This document shows, piece by piece, positions 10,595 through 23,900 of a stretch of 64,000 nucleotides of DNA. A program made the position numbers and the translations under genes. Each line of letters opens with the position of its first letter. The stretch's first letter is position 1. The DNA comes from Onchocerca volvulus (Eukaryota > Nematoda > Chromadorea > Rhabditida > Onchocercidae): assembly GCA_000499405.2 (NCBI GenBank), contig HG738137.1, positions 17,692,581-17,756,580 on the forward strand. The letters run 5' to 3'. The notes beneath the pieces are model-generated. The model was not told the DNA's origin and ran no database searches. It saw nothing but the letters and a program-made list of their open reading frames with translations.

Positions 10595-13500
10595 ACAAAT
10601 TCTAACTGAAATTAATATATATATTTTTTTCTAATTTTTCAAACTATTGAAAAATTCAATTATGGAATTGACAGTTAAATTTGTCACAAAATGTCAAAAA
10701 ACTTTAAATAAATTGCAAAAAACTAGTCATATAGTTTTGTGCAAAATAACTTTCACAAACCTTAATTTGCTAATTAGTTTTATTATAATCCAAATTTATA
10801 ATTCACTTTTATAATCCAAATTCATTCATTCATATTGATGTAAATATGCTACAACCATATTTACATCATTTAATCAAAAAATATGACACAATCAAGCGTT
10901 TTCATCTCAAACACGAATTTTCTTGCAAATATACATAAGATAATTTCAATCACAAGCGCTTTTTTAACAAATGTAGTGGCGTTATTTTTTGATATAAACA
11001 TTCTCGACGGTTACTGTAATAATTTATACTAAGATGTTAGTTGAATAGTTTTGTTGCTGAACATAACTTCCTAACTATTGCTACACATATGGTGAAGATT
11101 TATGGATAAATGTGCTCTGTCTGTTTAACTTCAACAACATTACGCAGTTTGTTAATTGACTACGTATTGATTTCTGTTGAAATTCTTCGAAGGATGATAT
11201 ATGAATATTTTAATACTTATCAGATATTTAATCAATTTCAATTTAAATTAGTGTTCTACTTCAAAATCATCCGCCCGCCCATCCATCCATTCATTCATCT
11301 ATTTAGCAGTTATATTCGAAACTACCACTAATATATTAAAATCGATCTTACAAAATATCAAAATATTGAACACATTTAGATTTTTTTCTTTTACATGTAT
11401 TAAAATATTGCAAATATTTTGATTTTTTTTTCATATCTCGTCTGTTTTCCATTTATACTTTTCATATGTTGCACAATTAGAAGGATTTTTTTGAATCAAA
11501 TTTTGTGGAATTTTACAGTGCAAATTCTTTTGTTCAAAATCCCAGAACTGATTTAATATTGTTTCCCCTATAGAATTGTCCTCTACAATTGCATCGTTAT
11601 TATTCAACCTATCTTGATCTGATTTAAGTTTGCATCAAATTTTCTTGCATCAAGTGTTTCTGCTAACATTGAGGTAATTAACCACTCTTTCTTTTTTTTT
11701 TTTCACAGTTATTAAATTTCGAATCTTATATTTCGATACTTCATCCTTTTTTTTTTCTGATTTTTCCATTCAAACTCTTTTGTTCAGAATTCCTGAATTC
11801 TGGTATTTCATAATAGTTTCATATTTTTTTATGAAACTACTTTAACTCAGCGTTTGGTTCATCCCATAGCGCCAGTTCTGCTTACTTAAAATGTTCCACT
11901 TGGAGCACACATTCAATTCTCTCGAACAGATTGATTGATTCCGAGCTATTGTGTCCAATGATTCATGATCTTCCATCTTCAGAACACTTTGATGTCATAA
12001 TTTTACTGTGCAAATAGTAAAATACAATGTATAAGTATCAATATTATAAAATGAGCATAAATAATTAGTTAGCTGACACGCACTTCTAATCAATCAATTC
12101 ATATCCTAAAATGATATCTTATATGTTTTGTGGAATATTTACCGCAATTATTGGTAAATTTTTTCTTGAAAAAAAAAATTTCCTTTCTTCAACAAGAAGC
12201 AATAATAATAATGGACACGATATACTTTCATTATATTGACATTTCTCCGAATTTTACGAATGCATTGAAATTTTTTCGTCGCAAGCATAATTTATGAACA
12301 ATTTTTGCAGGATTAATTTTTTCTGCCCATTTATTGTAATTCTGTTAGGAAAATAATAAACATTTATTAATAACGGAGAAAATATGAATAATTTTCTAAA
12401 ATTTCATTCAAATTCTCTAATATTTGAAAAAAAAAATGCTGATAAATGGGATGCACTTTAGAACTGTCATTAACTGTTTTGTGATAACCTTAAGGTACTT
12501 TATCTATAATTTATTCGTTTTTAAATCCTTGATTAAACTGACTTCATATCTTATCACAGAATATTGATCTGTTAATCTCAAAATTGACGAATAAAAAAAC
12601 AAAAAATGATGGATGAGCAGCAGAGAAACGGTTAATAATTTTCAAAGAGATCCGAGGAGTATTTTTATAACATTGATGGAAACTTTTACTTTCCGAATAT
12701 TTAACAGACCACAAAATGCTTTATTGCGTCACTAACGTCATCTGCAGCTTATTTTCCGTCATTTTGCGTTTTTTTTTTTCTTTTTAGTCAAAAGAAAAGC
12801 AATTAACATTATTTCATTAAATTAAAACAAATACTATTTGATTAAGAAAACATTCATTGAATAATTTAAATTGGAAAATAGCAAGTTAACATTAGGACAT
12901 CAAAAGTAACAACAACGGTGTGCTAATAAGAAGTTTAATTGAGTAACGAAATTAACTTGTTGCATTACAGTTAAAGTTAGTTCTTAACCACTGGATTCAC
13001 TTCTTTGACATACAAATGTCTCTTTGTTACAGGAAATTTTTTTTTTTTTTTTTTTGAAATTCTTGATCTTTCTCGTGCAGTGTTCATAAAATATGATAAT
13101 TGAATTCGAAATAAAAAAGAAATAAGATTATTGGACCATATCATTTCCAGTGATGCTAGTTTTCTTTGGTTAAAAATTCATTTATCATATTTCTATGTAT
13201 AATCCATAGTTGTCCATCTTATCATATGGCTCATTGATTTTGATCTCCAAATATTTTTCAAAATCCAATTAGCCTTTTCAAATTCTTCTAATATTATATA
13301 ACCATTATCCCGGTAATCATTCACATATCGCAGCAAATTAATCATTCCTAAATTGAACTTTAAATAAATAGAATTTTTATATAAAAGATTTCCTGTCATT
13401 ACTATAAATTTTGATTGAAGATTTGATTTCTGAATGCGCTTTTATTTTGCTATATCTGAGAAAAATCGAAATTATATTACTTATTTTCTTTGTCAAGAAA

Positions 13501-16170
13501 AAAAAACGATACTGACTTATTTTAGAAAGGATATATAAAAAAGAAGCTTATTTGATTCTGAAAATTATTCATACTCTGTCGATCTATGCATTTTACCCGG
13601 TCCAGTTGAATCTAACGGAAAATCTTTCAGATTTCAATAAAGCTGAACTAAGGTCACATAAATATTTTTTAAAAGCTAGATGCCAAGTTGACAATTTATT
13701 TTATTGATTTAACTAAAATTGCAAATAAAATTTTAACTAAGGAAAGACTAAAGTTTACGATGAGCAAAATTGTTCGAGAATCTTTGACTCGAGAAAAGCT
13801 GCCATATATTGTTGCATTATTATTAAGAAGAAAAAATAAATAAATAAAGAATTGCTTCTTGTCGCAAGTTTTTTTTTGACAAGATTAATAATTTGATTAT
13901 AAAAATATTATAAAAATTCTTCTATAATTTAGAGAATAAAATTAATTGAAATTGAATATATTCAGTGAATTGCTGAAAGCAATAGTGCAAAACATTTGAT
14001 AAATTTTAATAAATTTGTGAATTTGAAAAAAAGAAAAAAAATGATTAATTTTATAGAGAATCTGAAATCTTCAATTTATTCATTTATCATCGTTATTATC
14101 ATTATCATTATTCTCCATCTGTTCTATTCATCATCCAAACTAACAATTCCAATCATCCATCACGAATAATATCTTTGCTGTCAAACGAATTTACGAAAAC
14201 CATATCGTTGAACTAACGAGAATTAGTAGCAGTAACAGTAGCATAGCAGCTGTGCACCACCGCAATATTTCAGTTCAAATCGACAAATTTCAAATTATTG
14301 CATCACGGAACACTCAATAAGCCTGCCTGCAACACTTCCACCATTGACCCACTTTTTTTTTGAGCTTTTTAACAATTTCGCTATTCTTTTGAATGTGAAA
14401 ATTTCGTTTAAACTTTTTAAAATTTGCAAAATTTCGAAAGAACAAAATAGATAAATAGTATCTTAATTTGTTACCATGAACTTCTCATAAACAAGAAAAA
14501 AAAAAAAAAGAAAACGAAGAACTCTTTCATTTCTTTTTCAATAGTATCAATTGAAAAATTTAAGATTATTGCAAATTTTTTAACTTCTCATCTACAATCT
14601 TTTAAATGAGAAAGAATGATCAATTATAATTTAAGTTTTATACGAATAAGAGATGAATTTTATTTGTCAAAATATGATTTCGATTATTCTTTTTCTTTTT
14701 TTTTTTTGCACAAAAAAATGATGAAATTTGGAATGTGAATTAAATTAAATGAAATGTTTTGGCAGTAAAATTAATGAATCAAAGATTTATAATTTGATAG
14801 AAATTGAATAACTGAAATTATGAAATGTTTAATCGCATTTGACTTAAATGTATCTTGAAGAAGAATATCCCTAATTATTACTTCAATTAAACTATAAGAA
14901 TAAAATTTCCGGCTTAAATTTATAATTCAGATTGACTTTTATTTAAAAAAAAAAAAAAAAAAAACAAAAAAAATTCCTGAGAAATTGCTATTGCTTGAAA
15001 AATATTGCAAATTCTTTTTTTAAATTTTGCAATGTCTGGGCACTTGGAATTTATTTTTAAAATAAGCAGTTTTTTAATTTCAACTGTAAATTGTGTGCTA
15101 TGTTGTTGCAATCAAACTAGCTACTTCGTCGGCATCATTAATAATAGCTTCTTTAGTTTTCAAAAGTTTATTGACGTCAACGTTTATACGACAATTTTTC
15201 ACGAGATTTACTTAATGACGTCTCAATTCTGATTAACATTCAGCCATTGGCTGAAAAAATAAGTATTAAGAGCAGAAATTTTAAAAAAATAAATAAAAAT
15301 CTGAATTATATTTCAGTTCTTCTTAGATGCTTGCTAGATGAATAATATGTAATTATGATAAGATATAATCAAAAATTAACAGTGTAACATTGGTGGCATG
15401 GAATTGTTAAATCATTTTGGAATTTTCAACGAAATTTCTGTTAGCACATATATTGCAGAAAAGTTTTTGATTAAGAGTGACATAAGATTGACATACTAGC
15501 TTTCAACATTTAACTTCAAAAGATTTCCATTTGTCGCAGATTACTTTTTTCTGGTGTGATTTTTAACACTTTAAAACAGATTTAACTAACTAGCTCACTT
15601 GTTTTTTTTTATTCTTTGCTGATTCCTTCTCCAATTATCAATTGACTTTTTTTTATTTTTCGACAAAAACTTATCAAGAAATAACAAATCAGAAGAAAAT
15701 ATAAATGCTATTTGAAATAATAAATTTATTTCAATTGAAAAGGATCATTCTGCTAATTTCTTATGCTTCCGATTTGTTACTTTAATTAATCGAACATTTA
15801 TTCTTTGTTTATTCAGTCACTTTTCTGTGCCAATGTTCCACGAAGTTTTTTGTCGCATAAAACTTAATTTGTTTCAATTTTTTCGGAATTTAACCTTTAA
15901 TAAGTCGAATTTCAATCTAAGCTGTACCGTTTTATTTTTGCAACATATTTCTAAAGTTCCATTCTTCAGCTTCGAGAAGCTTATTGTAGTTAATAATTTA
16001 ATGGATTCTGAATTGATAGATAATTTAATTTTTTGATTTTTGAGATTTATAAATTAATTATCGGCAAATAGATATATTTGCCTTGAGAAATAAATATGTG
16101 ATTCTTTAACTGCTTTTTTTAAAAATATTTCCTTTGAATAGACATTTTTAGACATGAATATATCAAATGT

Positions 16171-16230
16171 GTAACAATATAATGATATCTAGTTTAATTA
16201 ATAACAATATAGTGATATCTGGTTTAATTA
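16171..16230. repeat. 30-bp tandem duplication
   Basis: Two adjacent copies of AACAATATAATGATATCTAG plus TTTAATTA, differing at two positions in the compared part. Confidence 0.8.
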
Positions 16231-17099
16231 GTCTGCAAATAAAAAGAAAAACCAATAATTGTATATCTTTGTTGACTTTCGGCTTTTTTTCGACGACCGA
16301 ACTGATTTGAAAAAATTTTTGATTGGAAATATTTCCATACTATGAACATTTCTGAACAAAATTTTAAAGTGTGAAATTAAGTTAATATTTCCTTTCAAAA
16401 ATCGAAAACTTGATAATTTATTTCACCTATTTCCCGAAATTTTTTCTTTTTTTTTTTTTTTTTTTGATTTACCATTTTTGTAAAATACTTCAATCAATTT
16501 GGAAAGTGAATTATTTAAATAAACTTTAAAATTGATGAATTTGCAAAAAAATTGCCTGATCCTTTAAAACATAGGCAGTGCTAAAATATAAATAGATTTA
16601 GTATTTATTAGCAAATTCTATGCCAACAAATCATCAAACAGATAAAATGAGATTTTTTGCCATCGTTCATTCCTTTCATGTCTCCTACTTATTTTCATTT
16701 TAAAAATTCTGTCTTTTCTCACCTCATTATTTCTTCTATTTTTATTTTTTACTTTTTTTGTGGCAAAAATAGGCTTAAAAGATATATTTAGTTAGTAAAT
16801 GGCCCTGGGGATTTTTTTTGCTTGTATGACGAATTAGCGAAAAGTTGGCTCGTATGAAGCATATTTCGTTAGTGAAATAGCCAAGAAATGCTCGCCATTG
16901 TACGAAAAATTAGCGAAAATTGTTGAAAAAAAAAATGTTAAAGAAATGTAAAGATAAGTTCAACATCAAATAAATTAAGTTTGCTTATTGAAGAATGATG
17001 AAGCTCGAACGGAAACAGAAATTGAGTGAATAATGCAAGAAATTCTAGAAGAAAAGTAAATTTGGAATTAGAAGGATGAGATTATAAGATAGACGGAAT

Positions 17100-17130
17100 G
17101 TTAATCGACAACTACTAGTTGTCGATTAAC
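17100..17130. repeat. perfect 14-bp palindrome with 3-base loop
   Basis: GTTAATCGACAACT, loop ACT, AGTTGTCGATTAAC. The stem is perfect and includes GC pairs. There is no T run after it and no nearby gene, so a specific function cannot be assigned. Confidence 0.75.
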
Positions 17131-18703
17131 AATCTATTGGACATACTGTTGAAATTTTTGCATTTGGACATTTTAAAATCTCTGCGAAATTTTGATTATG
17201 AGATTACAAATTGTAAAGTTTTCTTTCTTTACGACTGGAACTTTAATTTTGTTTATGAATTTTAATTTTGTTGTCTAATACAAAATGCGAATTTTTAATT
17301 AATGAAAACTAACAAATGATGAAATATTTCGTGACAAATTTTGGATGTTTTTTATAGCTTGTTCTAATTTATTCAATTTTTGACTTCAGAGCCTGAAAAT
17401 TTACAATTATTTTATACTTAAAGCTGGATTTTGTCTTGGAATATATAATCTTTTAAGTATCTTGGCGGTACCTAAGTTAATAATTCGAAAGAAGAAGTCT
17501 TTTTTTTTTTTTTTTTGGCGGTACCAGTAAGCATTTTAAAGAGGATCAAAGATTAAGCAAAAGTTAGAACGATTCACGTGATTCTGATGAAGTAAATCTG
17601 AAGAGCATTTAACGATTGAAAAAAAAATTGTACTATATTTCTTGCTTTGAATTTAGATAGTTAATACATTTTTTTTCTTCGAAAACAATAATTATTATTG
17701 CAAGTTAGGAATGATTGTTTCATGATAGTTTGTTGAGGTTATGAAATTACTTATTATTTTAAAATCAATGTGTTATTTTTTAATTTCTATTTCGCAGATT
17801 TGTGAATGAGTACAGCATTCTGTGCGTTAAATTCTTATAATTATCAAAAAACCTTCGCTCATTTTTGAAATAAAAAGTTTTTAAATTTTTCGACTAAATA
17901 TATCATTCCATAATGTATTATGATTATTGATATTGAAACAACTATTGATAACAACTTCTGTCAACACTCTGAACGTATCTTCCATGGGCCGAATTTCTCT
18001 GAACTTTCATTTTTATTTTAATTTTTTATTTTTTGCTATATTTATATTTTTTTTCGCTTTTTCATGTTACCCTTAAAAAACTTTTTGTATGATTATGTAT
18101 AAACATTTTCTGAATTATCAAGTTTTAAATCATTTTTTATTTCTGCAAATTCCGAAGATTTAATTGTCGTGTTTATGCAATTGCTTGTTCCTGTTCTCTT
18201 TATCCCATTATTTCATCATTAAAAGTAAAAGTAGTGATTAAAAGCTAATTTTTCAACTAAATTTCCTTTTTTTATTTTTTTCAAAATTTATTCTTGCCTG
18301 GAAATTTCACATGTTGTCTATTAAATTTTATTTCATCTATTATTAAGAAATTTTAAACCTATTTAATACTTTCAATTTGATACTTATGCTTGCTTTTTTT
18401 TTTTTTTTTGAAATTTTAACGAAGTATTTCAAATGAAATTAGAATTTTATGCTGCTTGTGTATACGATATACTGAAAAAAGATTTTTTATGAAATTTTAT
18501 GAATTGAATTTTAATAGTTTTGAAATTATTTGAAATATTTCGCAATTTCTGAACAATCTTCTTTAGAGTTAATTATACAGTGAATATTTTCATTATTTAA
18601 TTTTATTCGTTTTTTATTTGTACTCGAAATCATCTTTTATTTTCTCATTTTTTTAGCTACTCGTTGAGAACTAAGATTCTGATTAGCATAAACAAAATTG
18701 TAA

Positions 18704-18913
18704 GCTACGTATGATTCATAGAAGCGTCATTTCATTGAATTTCAGTTTTTTCTTGAAAATTGTGATTCTGATAAGTGTAGAAGAATGGTAACATTATTTA
18801 TAAATGATGTATAAAATTCGTAGTAACGTCATTTCATTTATTTCAACATTTTCCTGAGAATCATTTTTTCCTGATTATATGTGATGTATGATTCATAGTC
18901 AACGTCATTTTAT
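18704..18913. repeat. three degenerate direct repeats
   Basis: The motif GTATGATTCATAGnnnCGTCATTT recurs near 18707, 18808 and 18887 with moderate divergence, suggesting an old array of roughly 80-100-bp units. Confidence 0.5.
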
Positions 18914-20573
18914 GATAAATATATTCAGGATATATTGAAATGATCCGGCCTTATGTCATCGTTTCATGGTCGTCAAGACAACAAAACGATCATTGAGCAA
19001 TCGTTTAAATTAACGAAAGCTTCTTTAATTAGTGCTTTCTTTTGTGGCATTGTTAACTTATTATTGGATTTGCTGAAATTTCTGAATTTTACTATTTGCT
19101 ATTTTTTAACAATTCGTTCTGGTTGAGTGAACTTTATCATCACAGGTGGCAACAACGAACGGCTCAGTTGGTGTAAATTATGAGCAACACCGAATCTGAG
19201 CAAATAGCGATATGCTTTCTTTGAAATTTCAGGTAGTTTTTACATTTTATTGATTTATAAGAAATATATATTTTCATCTTTCCCACATCTATTGATGATC
19301 GTAATCGATGTACTTTTTTTTTTTTATTCTTGAACTTTTCAAAATTTTTTATCCTATTAAAAAAAAAATAATCTTTAATTAGGAAATTTTTAATGTTTTC
19401 CAAATTAAAAAATTTATTTCTCTTTCTTCTAAATTGAAGCATAACCAAACTCAATTTCATGATTACTTGATAAAAAAATTTTTGAGAAAAGTTTTTCATA
19501 CCATAAAATAACAAGTTAACAATTTGATACTGCATCATCATTTTTTATTAAGATATTTGTTATCAGTATTTAATTATTACTAATGATTATATAAGATCTA
19601 TAACAACTTGCCAAATAAAATCAAGATATATTGGTGCAATTATTTGCCACATTTGTTTTTGATGTTCAAGATTTGATATTGACATGAGAATTCGTTCCTC
19701 ATTTTTATTTTCAAATATCTGAACATTATTTGACAATATCTAAACACTCTTGATTTTTCCACTCATTCTTGATCTTTTTTCTTTTTTTAATATTGAAGAA
19801 ACAAGGAAAAAAATAATAATAATTTCGATATATCGCTATAAATATTCACTAGTATTGTATGAACATAGCATTGGAATTTATAGCAGCTGTATTGATAAAA
19901 GAATTTTAAACTTTGAAACCGAAAGAAAAATTGATTTTCATCATTAATTGATCGAATTTGTTCATTTTTCGAGTTATTGTTGCTTTAATTTATAAATTGA
20001 TAGCAACACATATATTGTAGAATTGATGATAGCAAGATGATATCTTATTTCATCTTGACAAATTACATTTTTATTACTCTAAAAATATGTAGCGATGATT
20101 TCTTCTCTGATAACATTACTGATATTTGATTTGATTTCGAATTTATCATCATTTTACAATTATTATTTCATATAATCTCATATCTTACAATATTAGTCAG
20201 AAGATGGATTGAAGAATGAACCATTCAAATGAAGCATTCTTGAAGAGAATTTCATGTTTGTAAAAAACTGTTTGTTAACATAAAATGATGAGATGTGTGC
20301 TGAATGATTTGATGGATCAGAAGCAACTGAAAAATTGTTCGGTTTTGTAAATTTTTTTCTATTTTTTAAACAAAGACATTAACATATGTTTTTTTCCTTT
20401 TTTTTTCCTTTTCTTTTTTTCTAGGCTCATTTGATTCATTTACCGGAAATTCGAAATGTATGATATTTGAAATTAATCAATTGTAAAACTATTTCATATA
20501 TGAAATTTGACGAAAAGGAATAGGAAAATTGAAAGAAAAGGGGAGGCATACATAAAATGCCAAATATGGTATT

Positions 20574-20835
20574 TTATATATATCTTATGGTATTATCGTA
20601 GGAAAAAGTCAATAACACATTTGCGTAGTGGAAAAATGATGCGGGTACTGTAATGATAGGGCCGCATACTGTATATGAATGATGAAAGAATTTTTCTAGC
20701 TTCCTTGGTCTTTGAATGGCATGAAAATAAGTTTATCAGATATGAAAAGTCTGGCAAATCATACTTACTATAAACAATGAAGCAATTAAATAAAAAAATT
20801 AAACAAAAATAAGAAATAAATGAATGTCCTTTCAT
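20574..20835 (-). CDS. candidate two-exon gene for a small secreted peptide
   Basis: Minus-strand ATG at 20835 starts a typical signal sequence (MKGHSFISYFCLIFLFNCFI). An excellent donor (GTAAGTATG) follows at 20768 in phase 1. An acceptor (ATATACAG ending at 20669) opens exon 2 in the right phase, giving CGPIITVPASFFHYANVLLT and on to TAA at about 20574, about 53 residues in all. Without splicing the first exon reads on as an 80-residue frame. Short exons and AT-rich signal sequences arise easily by chance, so this stays tentative. Confidence 0.27.
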
Positions 20836-20891
20836 GAAATTACATTTGAAATACTGTAGTTATGAAATAAGACAAATAAGAAGTTTGGACC

Positions 20892-20927
20892 AAGAGACCT
20901 AAAATGCGCCAACATTTCAGGTCTCTT
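20892..20927. repeat. 15-bp stem-loop
   Basis: AAGAGACCTAAAATG, loop CGCCAA, then CATTTCAGGTCTCTT; one mismatch in 15 pairs. It lies just upstream of the candidate minus-strand peptide gene. Confidence 0.65.
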
Positions 20928-23900
20928 AATTCAGACTTTAACTGCAAGAAATACCGGCAATTAAACCTAATGAAAAAATGATTAAACAGAACTTTTATCA
21001 ATGAATGATAATCTTTTATCTATTGTATACCGTATTTTTCTCTATGTTTTTGTACCAATGAATAATTAATTACAATGATTTTAAGTCAACTCTCATGGAA
21101 ATGCGTAGATATCTGCTCCCACTAAATGATCGATTTCAAATATTTAATTATATTGCTGATAATTTCAACTTAAGGTATAGTTTAGTAATTAAAAACTTTT
21201 TTTCTTGTTAACGAAAGTAATATTAAGAATTATTTCAGTCTTTATTTTGATGGTATAGTTTATACTAAATTAATTTTCCAGATTAGAATAATTGGATACT
21301 ATTGCTAAGAATGAAATAATAGGTGAAAAAGGTGATTGATATTTGAAACAAATTAATCTTTATATTGATCATCACATGTTAGTCATATTATTAAACAAAT
21401 TTTGTAAATCTTGATAGATTGTTTGAAATGTTTATCTGAAACTTCAGGTAATTGTTACAAGTTATCTCAAATTTTAAGCAATTGTTACAAATCTTACATC
21501 TCTGCTCATACTTGTCTTCATTTTTTGAATTTTTGAAAATTTTTAATTTGTAAGATTTTATTTAAGTGTCAGTTATGATGAAGTATATTCGAGTAATTAA
21601 TTAAAATTAATTTTTCACTTCAATCTTACAGTCTGTTCACAGACATTCATTAAGAGAAATTACACTTAAAAAGTAAACATTTTCTCATATAAATGACAAA
21701 ATTATGGTATTTTAAAAAATATTAGGAAAAATTCGAAAGGCAAATTTTGGATTAGATTATTATTTAAAAAACATATAAATGTAGCAATGCAAAAATTACG
21801 GAACGATAACAAAGAAAATCTCAAAAATCAAAATTTAAGCAGGATTTAAAGAAGAAAAAAACAAAATTTATGGTTGCTGAATAAGCAGTTCGACTTTTTT
21901 TTGAGCTTTTTTTTGAACTTTTTTTTTTTTTTTTTTTTTTTAAAGATAAATCAAATGAGTATAGATTCAATACTTGTTCATCAACAATGTTCAAATTCAT
22001 TACAATTGTATCAGCGAACATTTTACATCATTCTGGAAATTTCGAAAAATATCCAATCAACTATTAAGTAATAAAAAAATATTGAAGATTGATCGATTGA
22101 TAATGATATTTATTAAAATATAATTGATGAAAATTTCCAAAATAGATAGAATTCTTGTGATAAATAAAGCATTTTTTCTATGCCGTTAGAGATTGCAAAA
22201 AAAATTTAGACTAAGAATTTCAAAAAATTCTTCATTAAAAAATTAAATATATCATGATATAAACAATTCTTGCAACACAATTTTTTCTAAGAAAATCATT
22301 TATCTAAATTGTTTTTCTCAATGATTGCTGCGAGTGTTTGTGATTGCTTTCCTGTTTTGCTTTTTCAAAAATACGATCAAATTTTTTTTTTTTTCATTTA
22401 TACATGTTTTTGGAATATTAAAGAAATCGGAATTCCGAATTTTTACTTGAAAAAAGTTATGAAATATTTTTCAGCCAAAAATTATGATATATTTTATAAA
22501 CTTATTTTTTTCTTCCTGTTTTTTCTTTTTCGAAGAAAAATTGAATTATTTAATATTTAGCAAAAAAATTTTGTCATTCCTTTCCTTTCATTGATATCTA
22601 ATAATTTTCATAATAACAAACTCTTTCTTCCTAATGGATGGATTTTTAAATTTGAATGAATGAAATGTAAAAGTTGAGGAATTGCACATAACTTTGGAAT
22701 ATTGTGCATAATAAATGTTTTTCTAGTAAAAATATTAGAAGGATATTTATTGTATGTGCCTGTCTGGATTGAGAAAATTCGATAATAGAATTAAAATTCT
22801 GGAATTAGCCAAAATAATTTTACTTCGATATGAATGAATTGGAACATTGTCTTTTTTTTTTTTTTGTTAACAAATAAGTATTTTCTTTTTGTGTACTTCA
22901 ATATTGATCATACATGATTTGTTTTCTATAATAGTCCTTCAAGTTCAATTATAACTTTTACTAATTCTCTTCTGCCTCTTATACTTTCTATTAATTTATC
23001 GCAATAAAACATTAAATTTGAATTTTTAATTATAATTAAAATTGTGTGGAACATAATGGAAGAAATGGTAATATAAGATATGAAATGCATTTCTATGAGA
23101 CGCAAGAAATATGAGATACATTTCATTTCTCATTTCGGCTCTTTGATAAGAAGAAAAATTTTTGAAAACACTTCTTTTTTTTCTGAAAATCTTCAACTTT
23201 TCTTATTGTGTTGTCAATTTTGAAGCTGTGATAATTTTGATAAATTCATTCCAGAAATATACACCCGAATAAAATTAATTTTTTCTATCTCAAATTAGTA
23301 AAGCAAAAATCTTCGTCTTATATACATCAAAATATTCTATAGAATTACTCAATTTTGACGGAAATTTCTTTCTCACTCTTTAGATTTTTCGACTGTTTAT
23401 AATTTGCAATAAATTTTAATCGATAGCAATTTCTAGAAGCTTGTTATTCTCATTAATTTTATCCTGTACTATCATTTTTCGATTGATGCCAATTTATTGG
23501 GAGGCATTAATTAACTTGTGAATCTTTTGGCTAATGTTTTGAGGGATGTTTCGAATAATGAAATTGTAAAAGTAATACAAAAAGATCTATATAATCGGAG
23601 AAAAAATGTTTACTACTAAATGAAATTTTAGAGCATAAAATTATCGAATTGCCAAAACTTATTGTAAATCAGAAATGCTTATTAATTTTAAATCTTTTGT
23701 TTAATAAAATTTTCGAAATATTTAGAACTATTTATAAAAAAATACTGTCTATTATACCAAAAAGGTCAAACAAAATCATTTATTAACAACATACTTTTTT
23801 TTTTTTTTTGATTAATTAAGCTCAGAATAATCATCATGCTTTTTTGCCTCATTGAAATAAATCATTATTAAGCTTAATTCATTAATTGATTCTTTTTTGT

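Larger units (their letters stand above)
9700..20570. other. long AT-rich region without a supported gene
   Basis: About 11 kb dominated by T and A tracts. I read splice-like signals and open frames on both strands and found no run of compatible exons. A minus-strand frame at 13193-13399 has a fairly protein-like composition but no supporting context. Palindromes and small duplications are listed separately. It may be intergenic or a very long intron. Confidence 0.5.

Noticed and set aside
13193..13399. 68-residue minus-strand frame
   Set aside because: Fairly protein-like (YVNDYRDNGYIILEEFEKAN) but isolated in 11 kb of non-coding DNA, with no clear splice or polyadenylation signals.
19147..19171. 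Possible 25-nt microexon (TCACAG acceptor, GTGTAA donor)
   Set aside because: GC-richer than its surroundings, but no neighbouring exon exists to which it could be spliced.
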